The notes beneath the pieces were generated by a model. It was given only the letters and a program-made list of their open reading frames with translations. It was not told where the DNA came from and did no database searches. From NCBI GenBank assembly GCA_036488085.1, contig DASXHZ010000109.1:1-28026 (forward strand): 28,026 nucleotides of DNA, written 5' to 3'. This DNA is from DASXHZ01 sp036488085 (lineage in GTDB: Bacteria > Acidobacteriota > Thermoanaerobaculia > Gp7-AA8). The position numbers and the translations under genes were made by a program. Position 1 is the first letter of the stretch, and the number at the start of each line of letters is the position of its first letter. Of this stretch, positions 8,667 to 16,482 are shown piece after piece.

Positions 8667-11600
8667 CTAGGCCTCGATGTCCGCGAAGTTGACCGACACC
8701 AGGCGCGAGCAGCCGGCTTCCTCCATCGTGACGCCGTAGAGCACGTCCGCCGCTTCCATGGTGCGGCGGGAGTGGGTGATGACGATGAACTGGGTGTCGC
8801 GCGACATGTCGCGGACTAGGCGGACGAAGCGCTCGGTGTTGACTTCGTCGAGTGGGGCGTCGACTTCGTCGAGGATGCAGAACGGGGACGGCTTGTAGCG
8901 GAAGATCGCGAAGAGGAGGGCGATGGCGGTGAGGGCGCGCTCGCCGCCCGAGAGGAGCGCGATCGACTGGTTCTTCTTGCCCGGCGGCTGCGCGACGAGC
9001 TCGATGCCGCTCTCGAGGACGTCTTCCTCGTCGAGGAGCTGCATGCGGGCGGTGCCGCCGCCGAAGAGGTTCGTGAAGATCTCGGTGAAGTATTCGTTGG
9101 TGGCGTTGAAGGCATCGCGGAACAGCTCGCGCGACGTGAGGTTGATCTTGCGGATGGTCTGGCGCAGCGACTCGATCGAGCTCACGAGGTCGTCGCGCTG
9201 CGTCCGTAGGAACGACTCGCGCCCTTCGAGTTCCAGGTGCTCGTCGATGGCGAGGACGTTGACGGGGCCGATCTTCTCGATCGTGTCGGCGATGCGATTC
9301 ACATCCGCTTCGAGCGTCGCGCGTGCTTCTTCGTCCGCGGGCGGCTCGATCTCCGCGAGAGCGTCGATGCCGGCGTGGAGGTCGAGTGCGATCGTCTCGC
9401 GCAGCAGGTCGAATGCAGCCGCCGCGCGATCAGCGCGGCGCTCGGCCTCGAACAGCGTGTCTTTCGCGGCGTTCCACTGCTCGCGCGACCCGACCGCGCG
9501 CTCTTCGAGCTCCTGCACGCGCGTTTCGAGCTCGGCGACTTCCTGCTCGAGCTGGATGCGCAGCTCCGAAACCTCGACCAGCTTCGCTTTCGACGCTTCG
9601 AGCTGTTCGCGCGCCTGTTCGGCCGCCGCTTCGGTCTCCTGCTGCTTGCGCGCGAGCGACGCGATCTCCTGCTGGAGCTGCGTGGCTCGGCCGCCGAGGG
9701 AGACGACGATGCGCGAGAGGTTTTCGTGCTCGCGTGCGATGGCGTTGACGTTGCCGGCTGCGGTCTCGACGTCGACGCGCGCCTTCGACGCGACGTCGGT
9801 GATCTCTTCGAATGCGACGCGGGCCGCGGAGAGCTGCTCTTCGTGGGAGCGGATGGTCTCCTGCGTCTCGCGTTCGTGTCCTTCGAGCGCCGACAGCTCG
9901 TCGAGCGCCGCGTTCTTCCGCGCGATGAGCTGTTCTTTCTCCTCGGCGTACAGCGTCGCTTCCTCGGACGCCACGGCGAGGTCTTTCTCGAAGCGCTCCA
10001 GCTCGGCGATGGCGCGCTCGCGCTGGCTCTTCCGCTCGCGCAGGTCGCCTTCGGCCGTGCGTGCGCGCTCTTCCGCGATGATGCGCGCGTCGTCGGCGGC
10101 ACGCAGCTCGTCTTCGAGGACGTGCAGCTCGTCAGCGATGCGGCTGGCGTGCGTCTCGACGTTGCCGAGGTGCGACTCGAGGTCGGAGAGCTGCCGCTTG
10201 ATCGAGAAGACGCCGGGGGTCGCTCCCTCGGTGCGGCCGCCCATGACGAGCGGTCCACGGACGATGTCGCCGTCGAGCGTGATGAACGTCGCGCTCGGCC
10301 GCTCTTTCGCGCGCTCCATCGCCTCGCGCAGGTTGCCGACGATGTACGCCTCGGGGATGGCGTGACGGACGGCGTCGGCGACGGCGCCTTCGCCGACGAC
10401 GGAGAAGGCGGCATCGCCGCGGCGGCTGCCCTCCGCGGCCGGCTCGTATTCGAGATTGATGAACGCGCCGCGGCCCGCGCCGCGCTCGCGCAGACGGTGA
10501 ATCGCTTCGAGCGCGGTGTCGCCGTTCTCGACGACGACCGCTTTCGAAACTTCGCGGAGCAGCGTGTCGAGCGCCGCTTCGAATCCGGCGGCGGCGTGCA
10601 CCGACTCGGCGGCGGAGACGGCGTTCGGGATCAGCTCCAGGATGGCGCGGCGGACGTCCTCGTCCTGCGACTCGAGCGAGGTGAGGAGCGTGCGGAGCGA
10701 GTCGATCTTGTACGTCGTCTGCGAGATCGTGTCGCGCGCGGAGGCGAGCGACTGGCGCAGCGCATCGCGGCGTGCGGAGAGCTCGTCGCGCAGCGCGAGC
10801 GTCTCGCGAGCGTGTTCGACCGAGGCATCGAGCGCGTTCTGCGCATCGACGACGCGGCCGTCCCAATCGTGCACCGTCGCGAACGCGCCGGCGCGGTTCT
10901 CGGACGCGCGGCGGGCCTGATCACTCAGCTTCGAGAGGTAGAACTCGCACTTCTCGACCGCGATCTCGATCTGGTGCACTTGATTGCGCGCCTCGCTGAT
11001 CTTCGCGATGGTGCGCATGAGCGACTCGCGCGCGTCGGCGAGAGATTTCTCGTGCTGCCGCACCGCGTCCGACTTCTCCTGGCGGTCGCGCTCGAGTTGG
11101 TCGGCGACTTCGCGGAGGCGGTTGCGCTCCGAGCGCGCGGCGTCGAGCTGCTGCGTCTTCTCGTCGAGCAGCGCCTGCTGCTCGGACGCCTCGGCTTCGA
11201 TGTTCCCGATCTGCGTCTTCGCGGTGTCGATGCGCGTCAGGAGGTCGGTGAGGTTCGTATCCGACTGCTGGAGGAATGATCGCAGCCGTTCCACTTCGGC
11301 GGTGAGTCCGGCGATCTCCTCGCGGACGTGCGAGGCACGCGCGGCGCGCGTGTTGTGGAGCGACCGTGTCTCGGTCAGCTCGAAGTCGTGCTGCGACTGC
11401 TCCTTCTGCAGGTCGGCCTCGCGCGTCTGAGCCTCGGTTACCGCGAGCGTCGCCGCGGCCTGCTCTTCCTGCGCGAGGACGATGCGTCCTTTGTACAGCG
11501 CGCGCTTGGCTGTCGAGAGCTGTTCGCTCAGCTCTTTGTGGCGCCGCGCTTTGCCCGCCTGGCGCTTCAGCGAGTTCAGGTTGCGCGTGACCTCGGCGAG

Positions 11601-12188
11601 GGTGTCGTCGATGCGCAGGAGGTTCTGCTGCGTCTCGTCGAGCTTCAGCTCGGCCTGCCGCCGCTTCGTCTTGTACTTCGTGATGCCGGCCGCTTCTTCG
11701 ATGAGGCGGCGGCGGTCCTGCGGCTTGTTGGAGAGGATGAGATCGATCTTCCCCTGCTCCATCACCGAGTAGTTGCGGATCCCGAGGCCGGTGTCCATCA
11801 GGATGTCGGAGATGTCCTTGAGGCGGACACGCTTGCCGTTGAGGCGGAACTCCGACTCGCCGGTGCGGAAGACGCGGCGGTTGATGGTGATCCTGCCGTC
11901 GTCGGCGAGCTCGCTGTGGCCGTTGCTCGCGCCGAGGGTCAGGGTGACCTCGCCCATCGAGAGCGCGCGCTTGCGTGCGGAGCCCTGGAAGATGACGTCT
12001 TCCATCGTTTCGCCGCGGATGTGGGAGGCGCGATTTTCGCCTAGCACCCAGACCAGGGCGTCGCAGATGTTCGATTTCCCGCAGCCGTTCGGACCGACGA
12101 CCGCGGTGAGCGGAGCCGGGAAGGTAAGGTGGGCGGGATCGTAGAAGGACTTGAAGCCGTGGATCTCTAGTTTTTCTAAGCGCAGCAT
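8667..12188 (-). CDS. smc: chromosome segregation ATPase SMC
   Basis: This is a full-length SMC of 1173 residues, the usual length for bacterial SMC. The N-terminal ATPase half contains GFKSF and Walker A GPNGCGKSN (residues 32-40, Lys38). Long coiled coils follow, then a hinge at about 510-680 (ending near GPLVMGGRTEG) and the returning coiled coil. The C-terminal half has signature LSGGERALTA (~1078) and Walker B with D-loop CILDEVDAPLDE (~1104). The protein dimerises at the hinge and, with ScpA/ScpB, forms a ring that organises and separates sister chromosomes. The frame is open 25 codons further upstream, but MLRLEKLEIHGFKSF is the conserved family start, so ATG 12188 is chosen. scpA and scpB are not in the window. 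A parS-like palindrome lies 25 bp upstream of the start codon. The large open frames on the opposite strand are codon-bias shadows. Confidence 0.98.
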   Translation of the reverse strand: MLRLEKLEIHGFKSFYDPAHLTFPAPLTAVVGPNGCGKSNICDALVWVLGENRASHIRGETMEDVIFQGSARKRALSMGEVTLTLGASNGHSELADDGRITINRRVFRTGESEFRLNGKRVRLKDISDILMDTGLGIRNYSVMEQGKIDLILSNKPQDRRRLIEEAAGITKYKTKRRQAELKLDETQQNLLRIDDTLAEVTRNLNSLKRQAGKARRHKELSEQLSTAKRALYKGRIVLAQEEQAAATLAVTEAQTREADLQKEQSQHDFELTETRSLHNTRAARASHVREEIAGLTAEVERLRSFLQQSDTNLTDLLTRIDTAKTQIGNIEAEASEQQALLDEKTQQLDAARSERNRLREVADQLERDRQEKSDAVRQHEKSLADARESLMRTIAKISEARNQVHQIEIAVEKCEFYLSKLSDQARRASENRAGAFATVHDWDGRVVDAQNALDASVEHARETLALRDELSARRDALRQSLASARDTISQTTYKIDSLRTLLTSLESQDEDVRRAILELIPNAVSAAESVHAAAGFEAALDTLLREVSKAVVVENGDTALEAIHRLRERGAGRGAFINLEYEPAAEGSRRGDAAFSVVGEGAVADAVRHAIPEAYIVGNLREAMERAKERPSATFITLDGDIVRGPLVMGGRTEGATPGVFSIKRQLSDLESHLGNVETHASRIADELHVLEDELRAADDARIIAEERARTAEGDLRERKSQRERAIAELERFEKDLAVASEEATLYAEEKEQLIARKNAALDELSALEGHERETQETIRSHEEQLSAARVAFEEITDVASKARVDVETAAGNVNAIAREHENLSRIVVSLGGRATQLQQEIASLARKQQETEAAAEQAREQLEASKAKLVEVSELRIQLEQEVAELETRVQELEERAVGSREQWNAAKDTLFEAERRADRAAAAFDLLRETIALDLHAGIDALAEIEPPADEEARATLEADVNRIADTIEKIGPVNVLAIDEHLELEGRESFLRTQRDDLVSSIESLRQTIRKINLTSRELFRDAFNATNEYFTEIFTNLFGGGTARMQLLDEEDVLESGIELVAQPPGKKNQSIALLSGGERALTAIALLFAIFRYKPSPFCILDEVDAPLDEVNTERFVRLVRDMSRDTQFIVITHSRRTMEAADVLYGVTMEEAGCSRLVSVNFADIEA

Positions 12189-12212
12189 GGACGGTTTGGA
12201 TGGTACTCCGAA

Positions 12213-12228
12213 AGTTTCACGTGAAATG
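12213..12228. promoter_or_regulatory. parS-like site (ParB-binding palindrome) upstream of smc
   Basis: The 16-mer AGTTTCACGTGAAATG contains the perfect 12-bp palindrome TTTCACGTGAAA (12215-12226). The published bacterial parS consensus is TGTTTCACGTGAAACA. This site matches 13 of 16 positions, with all three mismatches at the outer ends. It lies in the 137-bp gap between divergent smc and the serine hydrolase gene, 25 bp from the smc start. ParB bound at parS is known to load SMC in several bacteria. The sequence match is seen; ParB binding here is inferred. Confidence 0.65.
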
Positions 12229-12325
12229 CAATCGTTTTTGGTGCGTGTAAACGTTTGATTCAAAAGGGCAATTTACGATTGACAGCAGCCGTGCGCAGCC
12301 GTTCCTGTGCAATGATCGTTTCGAC

Positions 12326-13246
12326 GTGAGCATCGCCGCCTTCTTACAACGCGAGATCGAGCTCGGGAGTTTCCCCGGTGCTTCGTGGGCGGTCGGTTCC
12401 AGTCGCGGAATCGACCAAACCGGCGCCGTGGGGCATGCCGTGACGGTGCCGCTGCGCATCCCCGCGACCACCGAAACGATCTACGACTGCGCCTCGCTCA
12501 CGAAGGTGCTGGTGACGACGCCGCGGGCGTTGGAGCTGTTCCCGCTGGACCATCTGATTCATGGCTTCACCGTCCGCGAGCTGCTGACGCACACGTCGGG
12601 TCTGCGCGCCTGGCTGCCGTTGTACGCGTTCGACGATCCGCTGCGTGCGATTCTCGAAGAGGGACCGGAATGCGAGCGCGGCACGCGCGTCATCTACTCC
12701 GATCTCAACTTCATCCTTCTATGGATGGCGATGGACAAGTTTGCCATCGAGCCGCCGCTAGCAGCGGACAAGCCGCGCATCGCCGCGACCGAGTGGGGGC
12801 AGCGGTGGGAGATGAAGATGTGCGCGGAGCGGAAGATCGCTTTCGATCGTTTTCGCGAGTCGCTCATCTGGGCCGAGACGCACGACGGCAACTCGTACTT
12901 CCTCGGCAACGGCTGCGCCGGAAACGCTGGCCTCTTCGCGACAGCGACCGAGGTGTTCGAGATGACGCGTTCCGTCCTCGCTCGTACTCCGCCCGTTCGC
13001 AACGAGACCGCGCATCTGAACGACGCGCGCGCCCTCGGATGGCAGATGGGCACCGGCAGCGCGATGACGGAGATGCTCTCTCCCGGCAACTTCGGTCACA
13101 CCGGCTTCACCGGCACATCAGTATGGATCGATCCGCAGCGCGACAAGATCATGGTCTTGCTCACCAACCGCGTCCACCCGTGCGCCGCCCCCACCGCCAT
13201 GCTCCACATCCGCGGCGAGTTCCACCGGCTGGCGTTAGCGGAATAG
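12326..13246 (+). CDS. serine hydrolase of the beta-lactamase / EstB family
   Basis: This 306-residue protein has the penicillin-binding-protein-like serine hydrolase fold. The nucleophile motif S-x-x-K is SLTK at about residues 53-56 (CASLTKV), with THTSGL downstream. The second motif is YSDLNF, the common Y-S-D/N variant, and the third motif is replaced by HTGFTG near the C-terminus, as in class C and esterase-like members. There is no signal peptide, so it is predicted to be cytoplasmic. Esterase, peptidase or amidase activity is more likely than antibiotic hydrolysis. The start is a GTG at 12326 without a clear ribosome-binding site. It diverges from smc and its 3' end overlaps the convergent small membrane gene by 12 nt. 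The substrate is unknown. Confidence 0.9.
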   Translation: MSIAAFLQREIELGSFPGASWAVGSSRGIDQTGAVGHAVTVPLRIPATTETIYDCASLTKVLVTTPRALELFPLDHLIHGFTVRELLTHTSGLRAWLPLYAFDDPLRAILEEGPECERGTRVIYSDLNFILLWMAMDKFAIEPPLAADKPRIAATEWGQRWEMKMCAERKIAFDRFRESLIWAETHDGNSYFLGNGCAGNAGLFATATEVFEMTRSVLARTPPVRNETAHLNDARALGWQMGTGSAMTEMLSPGNFGHTGFTGTSVWIDPQRDKIMVLLTNRVHPCAAPTAMLHIRGEFHRLALAE

Positions 13247-13435
13247 GCTGTACTTGTACGCGACGACCATCAGCGCGGCGAGGATGAACATGATGATCGC
13301 CTGGGCGACGACGCAGCCGGGGACGACGGAGCCGCCGAAGACGATTGCTTGTCCGTCGGCGAGAGGCTTCTTGGCGACGATCATCGCCACGCCGACGGCG
13401 ACGAAGAGCACGACGCCGATGGAAACGAGGAGCAC
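13235..13435 (-). CDS. small two-helix membrane protein
   Basis: This 66-residue hydrophobic protein has two predicted transmembrane helices, about 3-21 and 42-60, joined by a short polar segment beginning KKPLADGQ. It ends in the basic tail KYSLFR. It starts with GTG at 13435, and no ribosome-binding site is evident. Codon third positions are G/C-rich in the same way as the neighbouring genes, which supports real coding rather than a shadow frame. Its last 12 nt overlap the 3' end of the convergent serine hydrolase gene. I do not recognise a family. Confidence 0.65.
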   Translation of the reverse strand: MLLVSIGVVLFVAVGVAMIVAKKPLADGQAIVFGGSVVPGCVVAQAIIMFILAALMVVAYKYSLFR

Positions 13436-13459
13436 GGTGCGAGTTTAAGTGAAGGGCTT

Positions 13460-13514
13460 GTGTGAGGGGCCGGCTCTTAGCCGGCCCATGGTGCGGCTGA
13501 GAGCCGCACCCTAC
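13460..13514. repeat. double hairpin repeat (complete copy)
   Basis: Two adjacent perfect hairpins are present. GGGCCGGCT (13467-13475), loop CTT and AGCCGGCCC (13479-13487) form the first. After AT (13488-13489), GGTGCGGCT (13490-13498), loop GAG and AGCCGCACC (13502-13510) form the second. The flanks GTGTGAG and CTAC mirror those of the copies at 7885 and 8631, so this looks like the full element whose two halves are separated there. It fills the gap between the small membrane gene and the end of the six-gene operon and could help define the operon's 3' end. Confidence 0.75.
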
Positions 13515-13515
13515 G

Positions 13516-14124
13516 CTACGTTTGCGCGCGGGCCCACATTGCCCACACGCTGTCGGGGGCCCAGCTTGCGGCGCGGGTGCGGAGGAGTTGGGCGGCGGGG
13601 CGGTCGCCGGTGGTGTCGGCCAGGACGGAGAACATCCAGAGGGTTTCGGCGAGGAGAGGGTCGGGGTCGGTGTAGTCGTCGCGGAATCGGGTCTCGAGGA
13701 GCTCGACGTTGTCGCGGTAGATGCGGAGGGAGTCATCGCGGTCGCCGCTCTTGAGCAGCACGTACGCGAGACCGAGCGCCTGGAACTCCTGGATCTGCGG
13801 ATGGAGGGCGATGTTCTCCTCCATCAGCCGCCGCGCTTCGTGAAGGTCGCGGCCGAGGTGCGCCAGCGAGAGGGCGATGCCTTCGTGCGCGGCGGGATCG
13901 TCGGAGCGGCGGTAGGCGACGATCGCATCGTCGAAACGGCCGAGGAGTTTGAGCGCCTCGGCGCGGTGCAACGGATCCTGTGCAGCGGCGACGACCGCTT
14001 CCTCGTAGCGATGCTGCTGGATGAGGCGCTGCGCGCTCGTCGCAGGCTTCTGAGCCCGCATGTAGGCGACGAGGAAGATGATGATGATGGCGGCGACGAT
14101 GAGGGTGGCGAGCGGAAACGACAT
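13516..14124 (-). CDS. membrane-anchored TPR protein (last gene of the operon)
   Basis: This 202-residue protein has one N-terminal transmembrane helix (about residues 4-22, LATLIVAAIIIIFLVAYM) followed by helical repeats. From about residue 32 the pattern is TPR-like: RYEEAVVAAAQD, LGRFDDAIVAYRRSDD, and a third around LGRDLHEARRLMEENIALHP. TPRs mediate protein-protein contacts, so it is probably a scaffold in a membrane complex. The ATG at 14124 overlaps the stop of the upstream gene as TGATG (1 nt), indicating translational coupling. It is the last of six coupled genes and is followed immediately by a double hairpin repeat. The orientation of the TPRs cannot be fixed from sequence, although the lack of a cleavage site suggests a membrane anchor. 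Confidence 0.85.
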   Translation of the reverse strand: MSFPLATLIVAAIIIIFLVAYMRAQKPATSAQRLIQQHRYEEAVVAAAQDPLHRAEALKLLGRFDDAIVAYRRSDDPAAHEGIALSLAHLGRDLHEARRLMEENIALHPQIQEFQALGLAYVLLKSGDRDDSLRIYRDNVELLETRFRDDYTDPDPLLAETLWMFSVLADTTGDRPAAQLLRTRAASWAPDSVWAMWARAQT

Positions 14125-14636
14125 CAGCGGCGCGCCGGCCCCCTTTGCGGTTGTGGTTGTTGTTGGGGTGGAGGCGCTGGTTGCGGCTGCTGCGCCGGTT
14201 GCGCCGGCGGCGCGGGCGCGACTGCGCCCGGTTCGGTGATGAACGTCTGCATCGTCTGTCCGCGGCCCTGGAATTGATACTTCATGTCCGGCATCGGCGC
14301 CGGCTGCGCATCATTCTTCTGGTTCGCGACGTCCGCAATCTCGCTGAGCGAGATCGCCGGTCCGTTCGAGACGGTGCTGTTCCGCGAGGTGACGAAGGAA
14401 TGCACCGCCGCGAGGATCAGGAAAACGAACACAGCCCCCATGCCGACCACGATGCCTTGCCGGCGGCGCGCGTAGTCGAGGACCGTACCGGCGGTCGTCA
14501 GCTTCTTCGGATGGAAGACCTGTTCGATGGCGGCCTGCGTGTCGACCTTCTCGCCGGTCGTCGGATCGGCGCCGCAGTACGGACAGATCTTCGCGTGATC
14601 GTCGATCGAGTGCTTGCAGGCAACGCAGGGTTTCAT
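14124..14636 (-). CDS. zinc ribbon - transmembrane - Pro/Gln-rich protein
   Basis: This 170-residue protein begins with a four-cysteine zinc ribbon (C4-x2-C7 and C18-PY-C21). A cytoplasmic linker follows, then one transmembrane helix (about 61-81) and an extracytoplasmic part ending in a Pro/Gln/Ala-rich tail with poly-Gln and poly-Pro runs. ATG 14636 is chosen because it opens the cysteine motif and overlaps the upstream stop as ATGA. The frame itself is open 26 codons further upstream. Its layout matches the gene directly upstream (14633-15511), which ends in a TonB-type domain instead, so the two look like architectural relatives. A zinc ribbon at the cytoplasmic end of a bitopic protein suggests a docking module. 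The function is unknown. Confidence 0.85.
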   Translation of the reverse strand: MKPCVACKHSIDDHAKICPYCGADPTTGEKVDTQAAIEQVFHPKKLTTAGTVLDYARRRQGIVVGMGAVFVFLILAAVHSFVTSRNSTVSNGPAISLSEIADVANQKNDAQPAPMPDMKYQFQGRGQTMQTFITEPGAVAPAPPAQPAQQPQPAPPPQQQPQPQRGPARR

Positions 14637-15511
14637 CGCGGCCGGAATTGTAGTGAAGTCATGAACGTCGAGGGCACCGGCGTCCCATTTTGTGTCGCGG
14701 GTTTGAAACGCCACGCCTGAACGGCGGCGAGGAGTTGCGGTGTCGCACCCGGTAGCGGCTGGATGACGTTGACGCCGCTGACACGGCCGTCGGCGCTGAT
14801 GGTGAGGAGGAGGCGCGCGTTCGCGTAGCCGCGGACGCCGATGTCGGGGAGGCCCTGGTATTCGGGGACCGGCGGCGTGCGCGATGCGGCGCGACGCGCG
14901 ACATTAGTGGAAGACGTGGTTGACGATGTCATCGGCCGCGGCAGCGGATTGCCGTAGGCGTTCCCCTGGATCGTCAGCGGATCGACGAGGCCAGACGTTT
15001 TCTTGCGCGCTGCTTCCGCCGCCACACGTTGCGCCATCTGCGAGTACTCGACGGACGACGCGGCGGTCGCGTCGGTGCGGTCGGTCTGGTTGGCGAGTCC
15101 CTGCGCGGTGTCGGACACCGGCGCGCTCGTCACCGGCTGGCCGGGCTGCGCGGGAGCCGGCCCATTGTCGGGAATGAGCGTGACGTTTGTCCGCTGTTGG
15201 GAAGTTGCCGCGCCGGCTGGCGCGGCCGCCTGTTCGGTCGCGGTGACGGGCGGCGGGCCTTTGCCGTGGACGTGGGCTCCGACGAAGAAGAGGACGATGA
15301 CCATCACGAAGCCGCCGACGCCGCCGAGGACGTACTTGCGCATCTTCGTCTCTTCGGGGGGCTTGTAGTCGGTCGCGAGGGTCTGCTGCGCCGCTTCCGC
15401 CGGCACGGGCGCGCTCTGGTCCCAGTTGCAGTACGGGCACAGCCGCGCGTATCCATCGATCGCGCGGCCACAGCGGACGCACGGTTTTCGGTCGCTCATT
15501 CCATCACTCAC
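14633..15511 (-). CDS. zinc ribbon - transmembrane - TonB C-terminal domain protein
   Basis: This protein has 292 residues from the GTG at 15511, or 288 from ATG 15499. The GTG is preferred because it overlaps the previous stop as GTGA, like the other operon junctions. Near the N-terminus is a zinc ribbon (C11-VR-C14 ... C25-PY-C28). One transmembrane helix follows at about 60-80, then a long Pro/Ala/Thr-rich spacer. The C-terminal domain at about 215-292 resembles TonB_C, with VPEYQGLPDI, ARLLLTISADGRVSGVNVI and VQAWRFKPA. Classical TonB proteins span the periplasm and pass energy from ExbB/ExbD to outer-membrane receptors, and they have no N-terminal zinc ribbon. No exbB, exbD or TonB-dependent receptor is in the window. 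It may be an adaptor linking cytoplasm and envelope rather than a transport energiser. Confidence 0.85.
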   Translation of the reverse strand: MSDGMSDRKPCVRCGRAIDGYARLCPYCNWDQSAPVPAEAAQQTLATDYKPPEETKMRKYVLGGVGGFVMVIVLFFVGAHVHGKGPPPVTATEQAAAPAGAATSQQRTNVTLIPDNGPAPAQPGQPVTSAPVSDTAQGLANQTDRTDATAASSVEYSQMAQRVAAEAARKKTSGLVDPLTIQGNAYGNPLPRPMTSSTTSSTNVARRAASRTPPVPEYQGLPDIGVRGYANARLLLTISADGRVSGVNVIQPLPGATPQLLAAVQAWRFKPATQNGTPVPSTFMTSLQFRPR

Positions 15512-16482
15512 TGAGGGGGCTTTTCTGCAACCAACGTACCGTTCTGCCAGTACGCAACTCCCTCGGGTGTGAGGGCAAACGCATGAGGCCCGAGGCCGTG
15601 CGCGATGACGGTCGTCCCCTTCTTCGTCACGCTGTAGAGCGTTCCGGTCGCGGAGTCGAAGGCGAGGTATCGCGTACCGAGCGCGACGACCCGGTCGACG
15701 CGGGTAGGGAACTCCGTCTCGTTGGGCCCGAAGAGTCCGAGGCCGAGGACGCCGCGGAGGAAGCCGCGGGCGACGGCGTCGCCGGTGGACTGGGCGCCTT
15801 CCCCGAGCCAGACGTGTTTGGCGGACGGGTCGGCGACGGCGAGGCGGGTCGCGGTGAGGGCGGTCGGGTCGCCGGCGATCGCGATGTCTACCGGAACGCT
15901 GCCGGCGCGTAGTTCGCCGGCCGGTTGCATCGTCACGAGATTGACGATGCGGACACGGGCGTCGCGCGGGTAGACGAGGTAGGCGTTGTGCGCATCGCAC
16001 TGCATGGCCGAGGCGAACGGCGCGATCCGGATCGTGCGGAGGAGCGCGAACGGCTCGATGCCGATCTCCTGCAGCGCGCCGTCGATGCGCGAGTAGACAT
16101 ACGCATGGTTGTTCGTGACGCTCAGAAACTCGGGATCGTTTGCCAGCTCGATGCTGCTGCCGCTGCCGATCTTCTCGATGACGTGGGCATCGCGGTCGAC
16201 CACCAGGAGGTCGTTGCCTGCGAACGCGACGGCGACCGGAGTTGCTCGCGTTCGTTTCAACGTTGCGAGACCGGTCTCGAGATCGACGATCGCGACATGG
16301 TCGTGAATCTCGTCGAGGACTGCCGCTTTTTTATCGCTGACCGCGATCGCACCCGGCGCGCTGACGCCGGCGCTCTTCCACTTCCCCTGCAGCTCGATGA
16401 CGCCATCGTGCGCGACGATCACGCCTCGCGGCGTGCTCGCGACGGTTTGTGCGAAGAGGGCAAGCGCGAGTAGCGCGCTCAT
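15508..16482 (-). CDS. secreted propeller-like protein
   Basis: This 324-residue protein has a short signal peptide (MSALLALALFAQTVA, cut near residue 16). It has repeating beta-strand units of the kind found in YncE/NHL-like beta-propellers: HDHVAIVDLETGLATLKR, GNDLLVVDRDAHVIEKIG, NHAYVYSRIDGALQEIG, ARVRIVNLVTMQPAGELRAG and TRYLAFDSATGTLYSV. The periodicity is about 40-45 residues. No catalytic motif is visible, so a binding or scaffold role outside the cytoplasm is likely. The ATG at 16482 overlaps the upstream stop as ATGA. It sits third in the six-gene operon, between a secreted TPR protein and the zinc ribbon-TonB_C protein. The propeller assignment rests on repeat pattern only. Confidence 0.8.
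   Translation of the reverse strand: MSALLALALFAQTVASTPRGVIVAHDGVIELQGKWKSAGVSAPGAIAVSDKKAAVLDEIHDHVAIVDLETGLATLKRTRATPVAVAFAGNDLLVVDRDAHVIEKIGSGSSIELANDPEFLSVTNNHAYVYSRIDGALQEIGIEPFALLRTIRIAPFASAMQCDAHNAYLVYPRDARVRIVNLVTMQPAGELRAGSVPVDIAIAGDPTALTATRLAVADPSAKHVWLGEGAQSTGDAVARGFLRGVLGLGLFGPNETEFPTRVDRVVALGTRYLAFDSATGTLYSVTKKGTTVIAHGLGPHAFALTPEGVAYWQNGTLVAEKPPQ

Noticed and set aside
8923..11279. Long + strand open frames opposite smc (up to 680 codons)
   Set aside because: They are mirror frames of the strongly G/C-biased smc coding strand, with Arg/Ser-rich or Leu/Arg/Asp-rich composition and no domains; smc itself is unambiguous.
12326..13246. Antibiotic-resistance beta-lactamase
   Set aside because: There is no signal peptide, and YSD and HTG replace canonical motifs; the general serine hydrolase/EstB family is a safer call.
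15500..16000. N-terminal extension of the zinc ribbon-TonB_C frame
   Set aside because: The frame is open upstream only because it shadows the propeller gene; the Cys motif and the GTGA overlap fix the start near 15511.
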